Below, one piece after another: positions 37,437 through 48,880 of a stretch of 64,000 nt of DNA (its first letter is position 1; each line of letters starts with the position of its first letter). The stretch is from contig JAQTUP010000009.1 in assembly GCA_028707275.1 (NCBI GenBank), forward strand, positions 47,401 to 111,400, in the 5' to 3' direction. The position numbers and the translations under genes are program-made. The notes under the pieces are model-generated. The model was not told the DNA's origin, searched no databases, and saw only the letters and a list, made by a program, of their open reading frames with translations. This DNA is from Gallionella sp. GTDB lineage: Bacteria > Pseudomonadota > Gammaproteobacteria > Burkholderiales > Gallionellaceae.

Positions 37437-37570
37437 GATGCATCCTTTCGTATATCAAAAAAGCTTATTTCAATCGATCGTCCCTTCCCCCTGTCAAGGG
37501 GAGAGCGAAGCAAGGGGGCAATTAGGATGGGGGTTGGTGGTCTGTTCACGTTTTTACCCCCTCCCTAGCC

Positions 37571-37593
37571 CTCCCCCTGCAAGGGGGAGGGAA
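37571..37593. repeat. GC-rich dispersed hairpin between kdpB and kdpC
   Basis: CCCTCCCCC and GGGGGAGGG arms surround TGCAA, the same element as at 332-354 near nifK in the other orientation of its loop. A related stretch with CCCCCTGTCAAGGGG lies around 37488-37502. Confidence 0.5.
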
Positions 37594-37600
37594 TGTTGGT

Positions 37601-39667
37601 TTATATCCAGCCAAAACCGACAAGAATCATGTCGATCAATTTGATGCCGATAAAGGGGACGATGATGCCGCCCAGACCATAGATCAGCAGGTTGTTGCGC
37701 AGCAGCACGTTCGCCCCGATAGCACGATATTTCACACCCTTTAGAGCCAGCGGCACCAGTGCGATGATGACCAGCGCGTTGAAGATCACCGCTGACAGGA
37801 TGGCGCTGGATGGTGTCGCCAGTCCCATCAGGTTAAGGCCGCCTAATGCCGGATAGGTGGACGCAAATGCCGCCGGAATGATGGCGAAATACTTGGCCAC
37901 ATCGTTGGCGATACTGAAGGTGGTCAGCGCACCGCGCGTCATCAGCATCTGTTTGCCGGTCTCGACGATCTCGATCAGCTTGGTCGGATTGGAATCCAGA
38001 TCCACCATGTTGCCCGCTTCCTTGGCCGCCTGAGTACCCGTGTTCATCGCCACCGCCACATCGGCCTGCGCCAGTGCCGGAGCATCGTTGGTGCCGTCGC
38101 CGGTCATCGCCACCAAGCGGCCTTGTGCCTGATGTTCACGGATCAATTTCAGCTTGTCTTCCGGCGTCGCTTCGGCAAGGAAGTCATCCACTCCGGCTTC
38201 TGCGGCGATGGCGGCGGCCGTCAGCCGATTGTCCCCGGTGATCATGATGGTCTTGATGCCCATGCGGCGCAGTTCGGCGAAACGCTCTTTGATACCGCCC
38301 TTGACCACGTCCTTGAGCTCAATTACGCCCAACACTTTCATTCCATCAGCCACGACCAGCGGCGTGCTGCCGCGCCTGGAGACGCTGTCCACGATGGCAT
38401 CCACCCCGGGTGGAAAGCTACCCCCGAGGCTGATGACATGATTGCGTATCGCATCGGTCGCACCCTTGCGGACTTGACGATCGCCGATGTTTACGCCGCT
38501 CATACGTGTCTGTGCACTGAAAGGCACAAACGTCGCACCCATCTCATGGATATTGCGTTCGCGCAGGCTGAATTTTTCCTTGGCAAGCACGACGATGCTG
38601 CGACCTTCCGGCGTTTCGTCCGCCAAAGAAGCAAGTTGTGCCGCATCTGCCAGTTCAGCCTCAGTTACACCGGGAGCATGCAGAAAGTTGCTGGCCTGAC
38701 GATTGCCCAAGGTAATTGTGCCAGTCTTGTCCAGCAGCAACACATCCACATCGCCCGCCGCTTCAACCGCACGACCGCTCGTTGCGATCACGTTCTTTTG
38801 CAGCATGCGCCCCATCCCTGCCACACCGATAGCGGACAGCAAGCCGCCGATGGTGGTCGGAATCAGGCACACCAGCAGCGCCACCAGCACAGTGATGCTG
38901 ACTGGTTGTCCCGCACCCGCCACCTCGACGCTGTAGATGGAGAACGGCAACAGGGTGACGGTCGCCAACAGGAAGATCAGCGTCATTGCCACCAGCAGAA
39001 TAGTGAGCGCAATCTCGTTGGGGGTCTTCTGGCGCTTCGCACCTTCCACCATCGCGATCATGCGATCCAGGAAAGTCTCGCCCGGATTGGCGGTAATGCG
39101 CACCACCAGCCAGTCGGACAACACCCGCGTGCCGCCGGTCACTGCGTTAAAGTCGCCGCCGGATTGACGGATCACCGGTGCACTTTCGCCGGTGATGGCG
39201 CTCTCGTCCACTGAGGCCACGCCCTCGATCACCTCCCCGTCACCTGGGACAAAATCTCCCGCTTCCACCAGTACCACATCGTCACGACGCAAAGCGGAGC
39301 CTGCGACCAGCGCATATTTTTCACTATAGTTCGGGCCGACCAGCTTCCTGGCCTGGATGTCGCGTTTGGCGCTGCGCATGGCGTTGGCCTGGGCGCGGCT
39401 GCGTCCTTCTGCCAGTGCTTCGGCGAAGTTGGCGAACAGCACGGTAAACCACAGCCACAGCGTGACCGCCAGAATGAATCCGGTCGGCGCTTCGCCGTGT
39501 CCTGCCAAAGCCTGGAAGAACAGCGCCGTGGTCAGCACGCTGCCGACCCAGACCACGAACATCACCGGATTTTTCATCTGCTGGCGCGGACTCAATTTCA
39601 CAAACGAGTCCACCACGGCCTGCTTGACGATGTCTCGCTCAAACAGGGAAAACGTAGTTGTTGTCAT
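37601..39667 (-). CDS. kdpB: Potassium-transporting P-type ATPase subunit KdpB
   Basis: The protein has 688 residues, the usual length. The P-type ATPase motifs are all visible: phosphorylated Asp in [15 protein letters not shown] (near 315), the TGES loop (AITGESAPV), and [20 protein letters not shown] (near 525). Seven membrane segments are expected. KdpB hydrolyses ATP to drive K+ moving through KdpA. It lies 105 bases after kdpA; that gap holds two small hairpins (39702-39719 and 39733-39750). Confidence 0.97.
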   Translation of the reverse strand: MTTTTFSLFERDIVKQAVVDSFVKLSPRQQMKNPVMFVVWVGSVLTTALFFQALAGHGEAPTGFILAVTLWLWFTVLFANFAEALAEGRSRAQANAMRSAKRDIQARKLVGPNYSEKYALVAGSALRRDDVVLVEAGDFVPGDGEVIEGVASVDESAITGESAPVIRQSGGDFNAVTGGTRVLSDWLVVRITANPGETFLDRMIAMVEGAKRQKTPNEIALTILLVAMTLIFLLATVTLLPFSIYSVEVAGAGQPVSITVLVALLVCLIPTTIGGLLSAIGVAGMGRMLQKNVIATSGRAVEAAGDVDVLLLDKTGTITLGNRQASNFLHAPGVTEAELADAAQLASLADETPEGRSIVVLAKEKFSLRERNIHEMGATFVPFSAQTRMSGVNIGDRQVRKGATDAIRNHVISLGGSFPPGVDAIVDSVSRRGSTPLVVADGMKVLGVIELKDVVKGGIKERFAELRRMGIKTIMITGDNRLTAAAIAAEAGVDDFLAEATPEDKLKLIREHQAQGRLVAMTGDGTNDAPALAQADVAVAMNTGTQAAKEAGNMVDLDSNPTKLIEIVETGKQMLMTRGALTTFSIANDVAKYFAIIPAAFASTYPALGGLNLMGLATPSSAILSAVIFNALVIIALVPLALKGVKYRAIGANVLLRNNLLIYGLGGIIVPFIGIKLIDMILVGFGWI

Positions 39668-39772
39668 ATAAATTTCCTATTTGCATGGTTTCGGCGCGGG
39701 TGTCGGGTTGAAACCCGACCTGCAATTCTGCGCGGCAGCGACGTGTCGCTGCATTCCAAAATATCGATCACG

Positions 39773-41574
<1,802 letters not shown>

Positions 41575-41575
<1 letters not shown>

Positions 41576-41661
41576 CAGAACAACTCCGGTTTAAGCAAGG
41601 CAACAACGAGATAAACCATCAGAAATACTGCCGCGATGGCGCCAGCGATATAGAAGGTCAT
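41575..41661 (-). CDS. kdpF: Potassium-transporting ATPase small subunit KdpF
   Basis: The protein has 28 residues, beginning MTFYIAGAIAAVFLMVYL and ending LLKPELF: one membrane helix with the C-terminal KPE motif of KdpF. It overlaps kdpA by one base and the preceding small gene by 4 bases. KdpF stabilises the KdpABC complex. Confidence 0.88.
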
Positions 41662-41750
41662 GACGACCTTCCCAGCTTTTCGATGCCGCGTACCAGCAGC
41701 ACGGAAAGCCCGAAGAAGGCCAGAATCAACGACAGATATAACCAGTCCAT
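41658..41750 (-). CDS. 30-residue membrane peptide preceding kdpF
   Basis: The protein begins MDWLYLSLILAFFGLSVLLV and ends in RGIEKLGRSS: one membrane helix with a basic tail. The ATG at 41750 is preceded by CAGGAGTATATGAA, a good ribosome binding site, and the stop overlaps the kdpF start (ATGA). The coupling and the site make it a real gene, the first of the kdp operon. Its function is unknown; it may be an extra small subunit of the Kdp complex. Confidence 0.75.
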   Translation of the reverse strand: MDWLYLSLILAFFGLSVLLVRGIEKLGRSS

Positions 41751-41810
41751 TTCATATACTCCTGTTTGAAAAATACAGATTGCATAGTAGAAAACGGCAG
41801 ATTAAAACGG

Positions 41811-41848
41811 TGTAAAGATAAGTCCCGTGTGTGTAAAAATATTGTAAA
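41811..41848. promoter_or_regulatory. Possible KdpE boxes upstream of kdp
   Basis: Three copies of TGTAAA (41811, 41832, 41843), read as TTTACA toward kdp, lie 60-100 bases before the first kdp gene. E. coli KdpE binds a T-rich site ending in TTTACA. The same 240-bp divergent region also serves the sigma-54 promoter at 41935. No certain -35/-10 pair was assigned. Confidence 0.35.
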
Positions 41849-41934
41849 GATTGAGCCGCATCTGCAAGTCTGGCATGCTCAGCCGGATTGCCAATTCACT
41901 TCGACGGCATAGAAGACGAATTGACATACATCAC

Positions 41935-41950
41935 TGGCATGAGTATTGCT
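41935..41950 (+). promoter_or_regulatory. Sigma-54 promoter of the unknown gene and nifF
   Basis: TGGCATGAGTATTGCT matches TGGCAC-N5-TTGCW with one change and exact spacing. It ends 39 bases before the ATG at 41990, which rules out the longer in-frame starts at 41888 and 41939. No exact TGT-N10-ACA site was found; TGT-N9-ACA at 41763-41777 is one base short. Confidence 0.75.
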
Positions 41951-41989
41951 CAACATATTGCTCCATCACTCAATACGACAAGGTGCAAC

Positions 41990-42547
41990 ATGCTATTCGA
42001 CGCATACGAACAAAAAGGCCTGCTGTTCAACATGAATTTCAAGGAAGTCAATGGCAGCTTTGCGGCCTACCGGGGGGATCTGGTGCTGGGTTTGGGCGAA
42101 ATCGGCGACGCATTAGGCCATCGCAAGCCGCCCACGGCCACCATCAAGAACACCATCGTGCTAGCCGAAAATGACAAGATCAAGCTGTATGTCGGCAGTC
42201 TGGACGAGCTGGCGCTGCTGCCAAAAGTGCTCGATTACTACCGGGCGGATTTCGCGCCGGACGTGCGTATCATCGTTTTCGTGGTGAACATCAACCAGCC
42301 GCTGGTGATCGACGCCGAGGGTCTTTCCATCGCGGCCATCGGCATGCAGGAAGGCCTGATCTGGAACGAGCTGATCGACATCGCGGCGCTCGACAAGAGC
42401 GACTTCAAGGGGCAATCCGCCTCGGAGAAGATCATCACGGTTTACAAGGCACTGTCCGACTACAAGCCACGCGGCGACAAGGTGTCGTTCGACGACGCGC
42501 TGACCCGCACGGTGGGATTGAAACGCGTCGGACGCGGCCCGGTTTAA
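41990..42547 (+). CDS. Unknown protein co-transcribed with nifF
   Basis: The protein has 185 residues from the ATG at 41990, preceded by AAGGTG and by a sigma-54 promoter. No signal peptide or membrane helix is present, so it is cytoplasmic. Segments such as GDLVLGLGEIGDALGHRKPP, TATIKNTIVLAENDKIKLYV and VRIIVFVVNINQPLVIDAEG suggest an alpha/beta fold, and the C-terminus is basic. I do not recognise the family. It is 66 bases before nifF on the same strand and should be induced under nitrogen-fixing conditions. It may act in electron supply to nitrogenase, but nothing in the sequence shows how. Confidence 0.72.
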   Translation: MLFDAYEQKGLLFNMNFKEVNGSFAAYRGDLVLGLGEIGDALGHRKPPTATIKNTIVLAENDKIKLYVGSLDELALLPKVLDYYRADFAPDVRIIVFVVNINQPLVIDAEGLSIAAIGMQEGLIWNELIDIAALDKSDFKGQSASEKIITVYKALSDYKPRGDKVSFDDALTRTVGLKRVGRGPV

Positions 42548-43156
<609 letters not shown>

Positions 43157-43167
43157 CCAGGTGCTCA

Positions 43168-43189
43168 CCGGCCTTCGGGCCGGGGTTTT
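43168..43189 (+). terminator. Rho-independent terminator after nifF
   Basis: The stem CCGGCC-TTCG-GGCCGG (43168-43183) with a stable tetraloop is followed by GGTTTT, 11 bases after the nifF stop codon. Confidence 0.8.
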
Positions 43190-43368
43190 AAACCGAAGCG
43201 GAATCCGGATAAACCGTCAACAGGTTTTATATCGACATTTCTTATGTCGCCATTGTATTCTCTCACCCATGAACAAGCTTTCAAGGCAGGTTGAAAGCGC
43301 CGGAAGAGGGATTGGATTCTTGTGCGTGCCGGGGTAAGCCTGCGGTTGCGATAATCGGGTATCGAACA

Positions 43369-45147
43369 ATGGAAAATATGACGATCAACGGCTTCATTCC
43401 GCACGGCTACTGCCTGACCTGGAGTCCGGAGCTGCTCTGGCTGCATGTCGGCTCTGACGTGGTCATGACGCTCGCCTACATCACCTATCCTGTAGGCATC
43501 GCCTATTTCGTCTGGAAGCGTAAGGATCTTCCTTATCGCTGGCTGTATCTTGGATTTTTTATTGCCTTCATTCTGACTTGTGCCAGCACCCACCTGTTCT
43601 CGGCCGTAACCGTCTGGTTCCCCATGTACTGGCTGGAAGGGTATGCAAAGGCAATCTCTGCTTTAGTGGCTGTAGCGACAGTATTCGCGATTTGGTGGGT
43701 CATTCCGCGCGCCCTGAAGCTGCCAAGTCAAGCGCAGCTCGAAAAAGCGCGCGACGAAGCGGAAGCAGCGAACAGGGCGAAGAGCGTGTTTCTGGCTAAC
43801 ATGAGCCACGAACTGCGGACACCGTTGAACGCCATACTCGGCTTTTCCACCATGATGCAAAAGGATGCGCAATTTCCGGAGAATCAGTTGCGGAATCTTG
43901 AAATAATCAACCGCAGCGGAGAACACCTGCTGAGCCTGATCAACGATGTGCTGGATATGGCCAAGATCGATGCAGGTCGTGTACAACTGGAGGAAAACCC
44001 GTTCGATCTGGGAGGCATGGTCAGGGATGTGACAGATATGATGTCAGTGCGCGCCCATGATAAAGACTTGCAGCTGGTCGTCGACCAGTCTTCCGCATTT
44101 CCGCGCTATATCATAGGCGACGAGGCACGCCTGCGGCAGATGCTCATCAATCTGATCGGCAATGCGCTCAAATTCACCAAAAAAGGGGGGATAACGCTGC
44201 GTCTTGGAACCAAACAAAACGCCGTGGCACATCTGGTGATTGAAGTTGCAGATACCGGGTGCGGCATCGCGCCGGAAGATCAGCAACGCATCTTCGATCC
44301 TTTCGTGCAATTGGGCGAACAAGGAGACAGCAAGGGAACAGGATTGGGCCTGACCATTACACGCCAATTCGTGCAACTGATGGGAGGACAGCTCTCGTTG
44401 GACAGCACGCCTGGCAAGGGCTCGCTGTTTCGGATCGAATTGCCGCTCAAGGAGCCCGGAACAGACCAGATCAAAAAGCCCAAAGATACCGGCTCAGGAG
44501 AGGTGGTGGGTCTGGCTCCCGGACAGCCGGTTTATCGCATATTGATCGTGGAGGATCAACTGGAGAACCAGTTGTTGCTCACCCAGCTGATGCAACGCTT
44601 GGGATTTGAAATCAAAGTGGCGGAGAACGGCGAACGGGCGCTGGAGATATTCGAGAACTGGCGACCTCACCTGATATGGATGGATCGGCGCATGCCGGTG
44701 ATGGACGGCCTGGCAGCGGCGCGGCGTATCCGCCAACTTCCCGGCGGCCGCGAGGTGAAAATAGTCGCCGTGACAGCATCCGCTTTTGCGGAGCAACGCG
44801 TCGAAATGCTGGCCGCCGGCATGGATGACTTCGTGCGCAAACCCTACCGTTTCAACGAAATATACGAATGTCTGGGCAAACAGTTGGGCGTGCAATATCT
44901 TTATGCGGACGAGCTCGCGGCAGAGGAGGCGAGCGATCTGGTACTGACCGCACAGATGTTTGAAGTGTTGCCGCAGAACTTGCGCCGCGAACTCCGCTCG
45001 GCCCTGGAAAGCCTGGAGAACGAACGCATCTGCGCCGTTATCGGGCAAGTCGCAGCCTATGATTCGACGTTGCACAAGACACTGTTGCGCCTTGCCGGAA
45101 ACTTCGATTATCCGGCTATCCTGGATGCATTGCAGAACGGCCCATAA
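43369..45147 (+). CDS. Hybrid histidine kinase with an ethylene-receptor-like membrane domain
   Basis: The protein has 592 residues from the ATG at 43369 (43378 also possible). The three N-terminal membrane helices match the ethylene-binding domain of plant ETR1 and cyanobacterial relatives: Asp30, Tyr37 and Pro41 ([13 protein letters not shown]), and Cys71 and His75 (CASTH), spaced like Asp25, Tyr32, Pro36, Cys65 and His69 of ETR1. The last two bind copper there. There is no GAF domain. A short coiled coil leads to HisKA ([16 protein letters not shown]), HATPase ([14 protein letters not shown]) and a receiver with Asp in [11 protein letters not shown]. Residues 530-592 are a short helical tail. 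Output is unknown. It stands alone, between the nifF terminator and the antiporter. Confidence 0.85.
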   Translation: MENMTINGFIPHGYCLTWSPELLWLHVGSDVVMTLAYITYPVGIAYFVWKRKDLPYRWLYLGFFIAFILTCASTHLFSAVTVWFPMYWLEGYAKAISALVAVATVFAIWWVIPRALKLPSQAQLEKARDEAEAANRAKSVFLANMSHELRTPLNAILGFSTMMQKDAQFPENQLRNLEIINRSGEHLLSLINDVLDMAKIDAGRVQLEENPFDLGGMVRDVTDMMSVRAHDKDLQLVVDQSSAFPRYIIGDEARLRQMLINLIGNALKFTKKGGITLRLGTKQNAVAHLVIEVADTGCGIAPEDQQRIFDPFVQLGEQGDSKGTGLGLTITRQFVQLMGGQLSLDSTPGKGSLFRIELPLKEPGTDQIKKPKDTGSGEVVGLAPGQPVYRILIVEDQLENQLLLTQLMQRLGFEIKVAENGERALEIFENWRPHLIWMDRRMPVMDGLAAARRIRQLPGGREVKIVAVTASAFAEQRVEMLAAGMDDFVRKPYRFNEIYECLGKQLGVQYLYADELAAEEASDLVLTAQMFEVLPQNLRRELRSALESLENERICAVIGQVAAYDSTLHKTLLRLAGNFDYPAILDALQNGP

Positions 45148-45393
45148 TCATAAATCGGGCAGTTGCCAGACAATCCCCCTTCGACACGCCCTCAAGGCGG
45201 GCGGCTCAGGGCGAAGTATGGACTATAGTTTCAACTGCTTTTTCAAGGACAAGGGGCATGACACGCAGATTGTGCGACAATCACAAAAATCTTAATACCT
45301 CGGGCTTGCGGATCTGTCCGCCCATCTGTCGGGTAAAATCCGATCAGGCAGCACGCTTCATTCCCCTTATGAACAACCCGAAATAGCGAATCC

Positions 45394-46605
45394 ATGCCAG
45401 TGACGATGAATACCACCGAAATATTTCTGATTGCGATGACGCTCATCTTCACGCTCCCCTATCTGATCTGGAGAGTGGGACGGACAGAGTACTACGCCCC
45501 GCTGGTGGTGGTGCAGATTATCACCGGGGTCTTGCTGGGGCCGGGCATTCTCGGGAAAATTTTCCCTGACTATTACACTTTTATTTTTAATCCGGCAGTG
45601 ATCCAGTCCTTGAACGGCATCGCTTGGTGGGGGGTAATGGTATTTGTCTGGATCGCCGGGATTGAACTTGACCTGCGCAAGGCGTGGGAGCACCGCAAGG
45701 AGAGCCTGGTCACCGCAGGTCTTGCGCTGGGAACGCCGCTGCTGTTCGGCAGTGTTGTCGCCACCGGCATGTTGATGTACAGCGGCTGGATCGGCCCACA
45801 TGGCATGAACTGGCAATTCGTCTCAGGCGTCGGCATGGCCTGCGCGGTCACTGCGCTGCCCATCCTTATCCTGCTCCTGGAAAAGCTGTCTATCCTGCGC
45901 CAGCCCATCGGCCAGCGCATCCTGCGTTACGCGAGTCTTGACGACATCGCGATCTGGGGCGTGCTCGCGCTGATCCTGATGGACTGGGCGCGTGTGGGCA
46001 AACAGCTCGGTTTTTTGCTGGCCTTCGGTATCGCAAGTTACCTTTTTCGCAAACTCATGGCGCGGCTGCCCGAACGCGACCGCTGGTATGTGAGCCTGAT
46101 CTGGCTGGCCTTGTGCAGCTTCGGCGCCGACTGGTCCGGCCTGCACTTTATGGTCGGCGCATTTATCGCAGGAGCCGTGATAGACAGCGTATGGTTTGAA
46201 CAAAAGCAGATGGATTTGCTGCGCCACCACGTCTTCTTGCTGCTCATGCCGGTGTTTTTCCTCAGCACCGGACTGCGCACCAACTGGGCGGTGGGCGGCG
46301 CGGCGGTATTCATTGCAGCTGGCGCCTTGCTGGCGGCCTCGCTCTTCGGAAAATTGCTGGGCACGCATATTGCCGGGAAAGTCCTCAAATGGGAACCTGG
46401 CGAAGCCTCCATCATCGGCTGGCTGCTGCAAACCAAGGGACTCATCGAAATCATCTTCATCACGGTGCTGCTGGATAAAGGCATCATCACCGGCGAGACC
46501 TTCACCGCGCTGCTGCTGATGGCCGTTGCCAGCACCATGCTCACCGTGCCTTTTGTCTCGCCCAGACTCGAACGCATGAAACAGATCATCTTCAGGTCGA
46601 AGTAA
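45394..46605 (+). CDS. Cation/proton antiporter (CPA2, KefB/NhaS-like membrane domain)
   Basis: The protein has 403 residues and about twelve hydrophobic helices. Family features include GVLLGPGILGKIFPD, MVFVWIAGIELDLRKAWE (a membrane acidic residue in helix 5) and YASLDDIAIWGVLALIL. It lacks the C-terminal TrkA_N/RCK domain of KefB and KefC, so it is a membrane domain alone. Likely function: exchange of K+ or Na+ for H+ in the inner membrane. It is monocistronic and convergent with the FmdE-like gene; 45148-45393 shows nothing clear. Confidence 0.85.
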   Translation: MPVTMNTTEIFLIAMTLIFTLPYLIWRVGRTEYYAPLVVVQIITGVLLGPGILGKIFPDYYTFIFNPAVIQSLNGIAWWGVMVFVWIAGIELDLRKAWEHRKESLVTAGLALGTPLLFGSVVATGMLMYSGWIGPHGMNWQFVSGVGMACAVTALPILILLLEKLSILRQPIGQRILRYASLDDIAIWGVLALILMDWARVGKQLGFLLAFGIASYLFRKLMARLPERDRWYVSLIWLALCSFGADWSGLHFMVGAFIAGAVIDSVWFEQKQMDLLRHHVFLLLMPVFFLSTGLRTNWAVGGAAVFIAAGALLAASLFGKLLGTHIAGKVLKWEPGEASIIGWLLQTKGLIEIIFITVLLDKGIITGETFTALLLMAVASTMLTVPFVSPRLERMKQIIFRSK

Positions 46606-46650
46606 TCCCGCAGATTTTCACGGCTTGAACAGAAGGCGGATATAGCCGGT

Positions 46651-47301
46651 TCAATCGAACTGAAGTTTCAGCGGGGCTACCCCTTCCCTGACTAAAAAGA
46701 CTTCCGGATCGTCACCATGATCGAGCAGAATGCAGCGTACTCGCTCCTGCCAAAGCTGTTGAAATTCAGCCGTGTCCACATGGTTTGCGGTATTGGACAG
46801 ACATTTTTCCATCAATTCGGACAGACGCGGCGATGCCGGAACGCGTTGCGGATTGAATGCGATTTCAACAGCCTGATTGGTATCAAGCCGGGTGTAGCGG
46901 ATTTCTCCTTGCATAGCCACGGCAAAAAACAGTCGCCCGCGCCTGTCGAAACGGCCGCCGATACCCTTGAAACCGCTGTCGGACATTGCACCCGTCAGCA
47001 TACTGACGACATTTGCAATGACACCCGTCACTCCAACCTCGTTGCGCCTTCTGAACTCCACGCGTATATCGCCACGCACAGGCAGCGAATTGGAATAGAG
47101 TGCGGACAAGGCTTTATAAGTTGCCCAATAGGCTGTGGCGACCGTCGGGCAGGAGTGTCCGGCCAGTTTTACCGCATCAAAATAACTGTACTGCAATACT
47201 CCCTGTTCCGTTGCGCCAAGAAATTCGGCCAAAGGGTCATACAAACTAATTGGGGGTACTGCGTCAAAAAAATCCGGATAATTCATATTCTGGTTTTCCA
47301 T
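46651..47301 (-). CDS. FmdE-like protein
   Basis: The protein has 216 residues. The segment DAVKLAGHSCPTVATAYWAT (near 42-61) resembles the GHxCP motif of FmdE-type domains, and SMLTGAMSDSGFKGIGGRFD follows. In FmdE proteins the His and Cys of this motif bind metal, and the domain is linked to molybdenum-enzyme operons. No zinc-ribbon tail is present. Function in this organism is unknown. It is 62 bases before the cytochrome gene end, on the same strand, and may be co-transcribed with it. The assignment rests on the single motif and general resemblance. Confidence 0.5.
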   Translation of the reverse strand: MENQNMNYPDFFDAVPPISLYDPLAEFLGATEQGVLQYSYFDAVKLAGHSCPTVATAYWATYKALSALYSNSLPVRGDIRVEFRRRNEVGVTGVIANVVSMLTGAMSDSGFKGIGGRFDRRGRLFFAVAMQGEIRYTRLDTNQAVEIAFNPQRVPASPRLSELMEKCLSNTANHVDTAEFQQLWQERVRCILLDHGDDPEVFLVREGVAPLKLQFD

Positions 47302-47363
47302 ACGGTCAGGCTACGCCCTCGGCTCAATTTGCAATTTTTCATGGAGAATTTCCCCCTGGGTTT

Positions 47364-47801
47364 TTAGTGGGCAGGCTTGCCATAAAAATGTTCCACGAAC
47401 GCCGGACGGAAAGTTTGGTGACAGGCAAGGCAGCCGGTCTGTAATTTTTGGAAGGCTGCGATCACGCTTTTCCCATCTTTTTCCTGAGCCGCCATTGCCA
47501 TTTCATGTGCCGCTTCATGCGTTTGCTCGTCAAAGGCTTTGAATTTGCCCATATTGGCGCCCATGAAACCCATGATGCGCATCTTTTCGCCCAATGGCGC
47601 CTCTGGATGCTCGCCGATCAGATGCGCAGCATGTTCAACCCCTGTCCAGTCCTCACGGGATATACCATCGGTTACGATTTGCATGTTTTTGCCCAGGTCT
47701 TTCATGACCTGTTGCAAGGCAAGCGGCTCTGCGGCTTGTGCCGTGGCCGCGATGAATAGTAATCCTGTGACCACCGTGTTCAAAGTGAGTAATTTTTTCA
47801 T
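47364..47801 (-). CDS. Periplasmic c-type cytochrome (c556 / cytochrome c' like)
   Basis: The protein has 145 residues. Signal peptide (MKKLLTLNTVVTGLLFIAAT, cut after AQA). A four-helix bundle pattern is followed by a single C-terminal haem motif, CLACHQTFRP (near 125). The haem site at the C-terminal end is typical of class II cytochromes c. Such proteins carry electrons or bind NO. It is upstream of the FmdE-like gene on the same strand. No Met ligand could be placed with certainty near the N-terminus. Confidence 0.85.
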   Translation of the reverse strand: MKKLLTLNTVVTGLLFIAATAQAAEPLALQQVMKDLGKNMQIVTDGISREDWTGVEHAAHLIGEHPEAPLGEKMRIMGFMGANMGKFKAFDEQTHEAAHEMAMAAQEKDGKSVIAAFQKLQTGCLACHQTFRPAFVEHFYGKPAH

Positions 47802-48072
47802 GCCTGTTCCTTTAGGTGGTGGTAAAAGTTAAATATCTGATGTTACGCAGTAACATCATTCATGTGTTCAAATCAACTTCGCCGGGGGCAGCCCTGTCTG
47901 CCGACAGGCAGGCCGGCTGCTGGTTACTTTCTTTTGCGTTGCCAAAGTAACCATCGATGCGGCAACCCCGGCTTGCCGCTCCCGCCGACCCTACCTGCGG
48001 CAGGCAGGCGGGGGTGCCCTCGACAGTCAGCAAACAACGGGGCTGCGGAACTCGCACGATCCGCACAGCGGC

Positions 48073-48210
48073 CACGTGCTCAAACAGTCCTCGCCCAAAA
48101 GCACCGCTGTTTGCCTTTCTGCCTGTATACAGGCAGTCTTCGGCGGCGCGCAGGGGCTTGGGGTGGAGCGCCAAGGTTACTTTTTAAAATAATTCATCAA
48201 CCTTGATTTT
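48073..48210. repeat. Dispersed repeat, copy 1 (inverted relative to copy 2)
   Basis: About 135 bp match copy 2 at 59123-59254 on the opposite strand. Both contain the palindrome CTGCCTGTATACAGGCAG (48119-48136 here) and the flank AAGTAACCTTGGCG (read on the minus strand here). The remaining part of the gap (47875-48072) is GC-rich, repetitive sequence with TTACTTTCTTTTGCG and no gene. Confidence 0.7.
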
Positions 48211-48232
48211 TGGAACGTGTGCGTAACGTCAG

Positions 48233-48859
48233 TTAAATGTCATCGTGACGCTTTTTGATGCCGTGCAGATAAATCGGAAAGGTTTTTTTGGCCTCATCCA
48301 GCAAGGTGCGTTTGCCACCAAAAATGGATACCTGCATGAATAATCCCTGGATCATGCCGATGTAGAGCACGGCGGCATTTTCGCTGTCAAGTTCCTGGGA
48401 AACCAGCGATTGCGCCTTGGCCGCTTCGAGCAGGCTGGCAATTTTGTTTTCATAACCCGAGATAATCCCCTGTATTAGTTCGCGGAGTTTGCTGTTTCTC
48501 TTGTGCAGCATCTCGGTGAACAGCAAGCGGGGAATAGAAGGATGCTTGCCGATAAAAGTGATGTGCGCGAAGAACATCCGTTCAATGGCGTCGATCGGGT
48601 CTGTCGCCTCTGAGGCGGCCTTTTCCACGACCGTCATCAAACGCCCGCGTATCCAGTGGATGGCGGCCAGCCAGATGTCATCCTTGGTCGGGAAATGTTT
48701 GAAAATCGCGCCTTGCGTGACTTTCATCGCATCGGCCATATCCTGTGTGGTGACGCTGTCTATGCCTTTTTCTGCGGCCAGATGAATCGCCACACGCACA
48801 ATCTCGCTTTGCCGCTCTTCGGTCGGCATGCGGCGTTTAATGACTTCCTGGTTCATCAT
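48233..48859 (-). CDS. TetR-family transcriptional regulator
   Basis: The protein has 208 residues. The N-terminal helix-turn-helix TTQDMADAMKVTQGAIFKHF (about 37-56) is followed by a C-terminal ligand domain (FFAHITFIGKHPSIPRLLFT). It is the last gene of the membrane fusion/permease/ATPase operon and probably represses it. A TetR-type palindrome lies just before that operon at 51972-51989. The inducer is unknown. Confidence 0.88.
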   Translation of the reverse strand: MMNQEVIKRRMPTEERQSEIVRVAIHLAAEKGIDSVTTQDMADAMKVTQGAIFKHFPTKDDIWLAAIHWIRGRLMTVVEKAASEATDPIDAIERMFFAHITFIGKHPSIPRLLFTEMLHKRNSKLRELIQGIISGYENKIASLLEAAKAQSLVSQELDSENAAVLYIGMIQGLFMQVSIFGGKRTLLDEAKKTFPIYLHGIKKRHDDI

Positions 48860-48880
48860 ATTTCTCCCAAAAATTTAAGG

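Noticed and set aside
38123..39214. Long open frame (363 codons) opposite kdpB
   Set aside because: It is antisense to an intact, well-conserved kdpB, has a His/Gln/Arg-heavy composition with no recognisable motif, and no ribosome binding site. It arises from the codon bias of kdpB.
41763..41777. TGT...ACA as a NifA site for the nifF transcript
   Set aside because: Only nine bases separate the half-sites and it is about 160 bp from the promoter; kept as a near miss only.
41870..41893. TGGCATGC...TTGCC as a second sigma-54 promoter
   Set aside because: The spacer between the two boxes is eleven bases in place of five.
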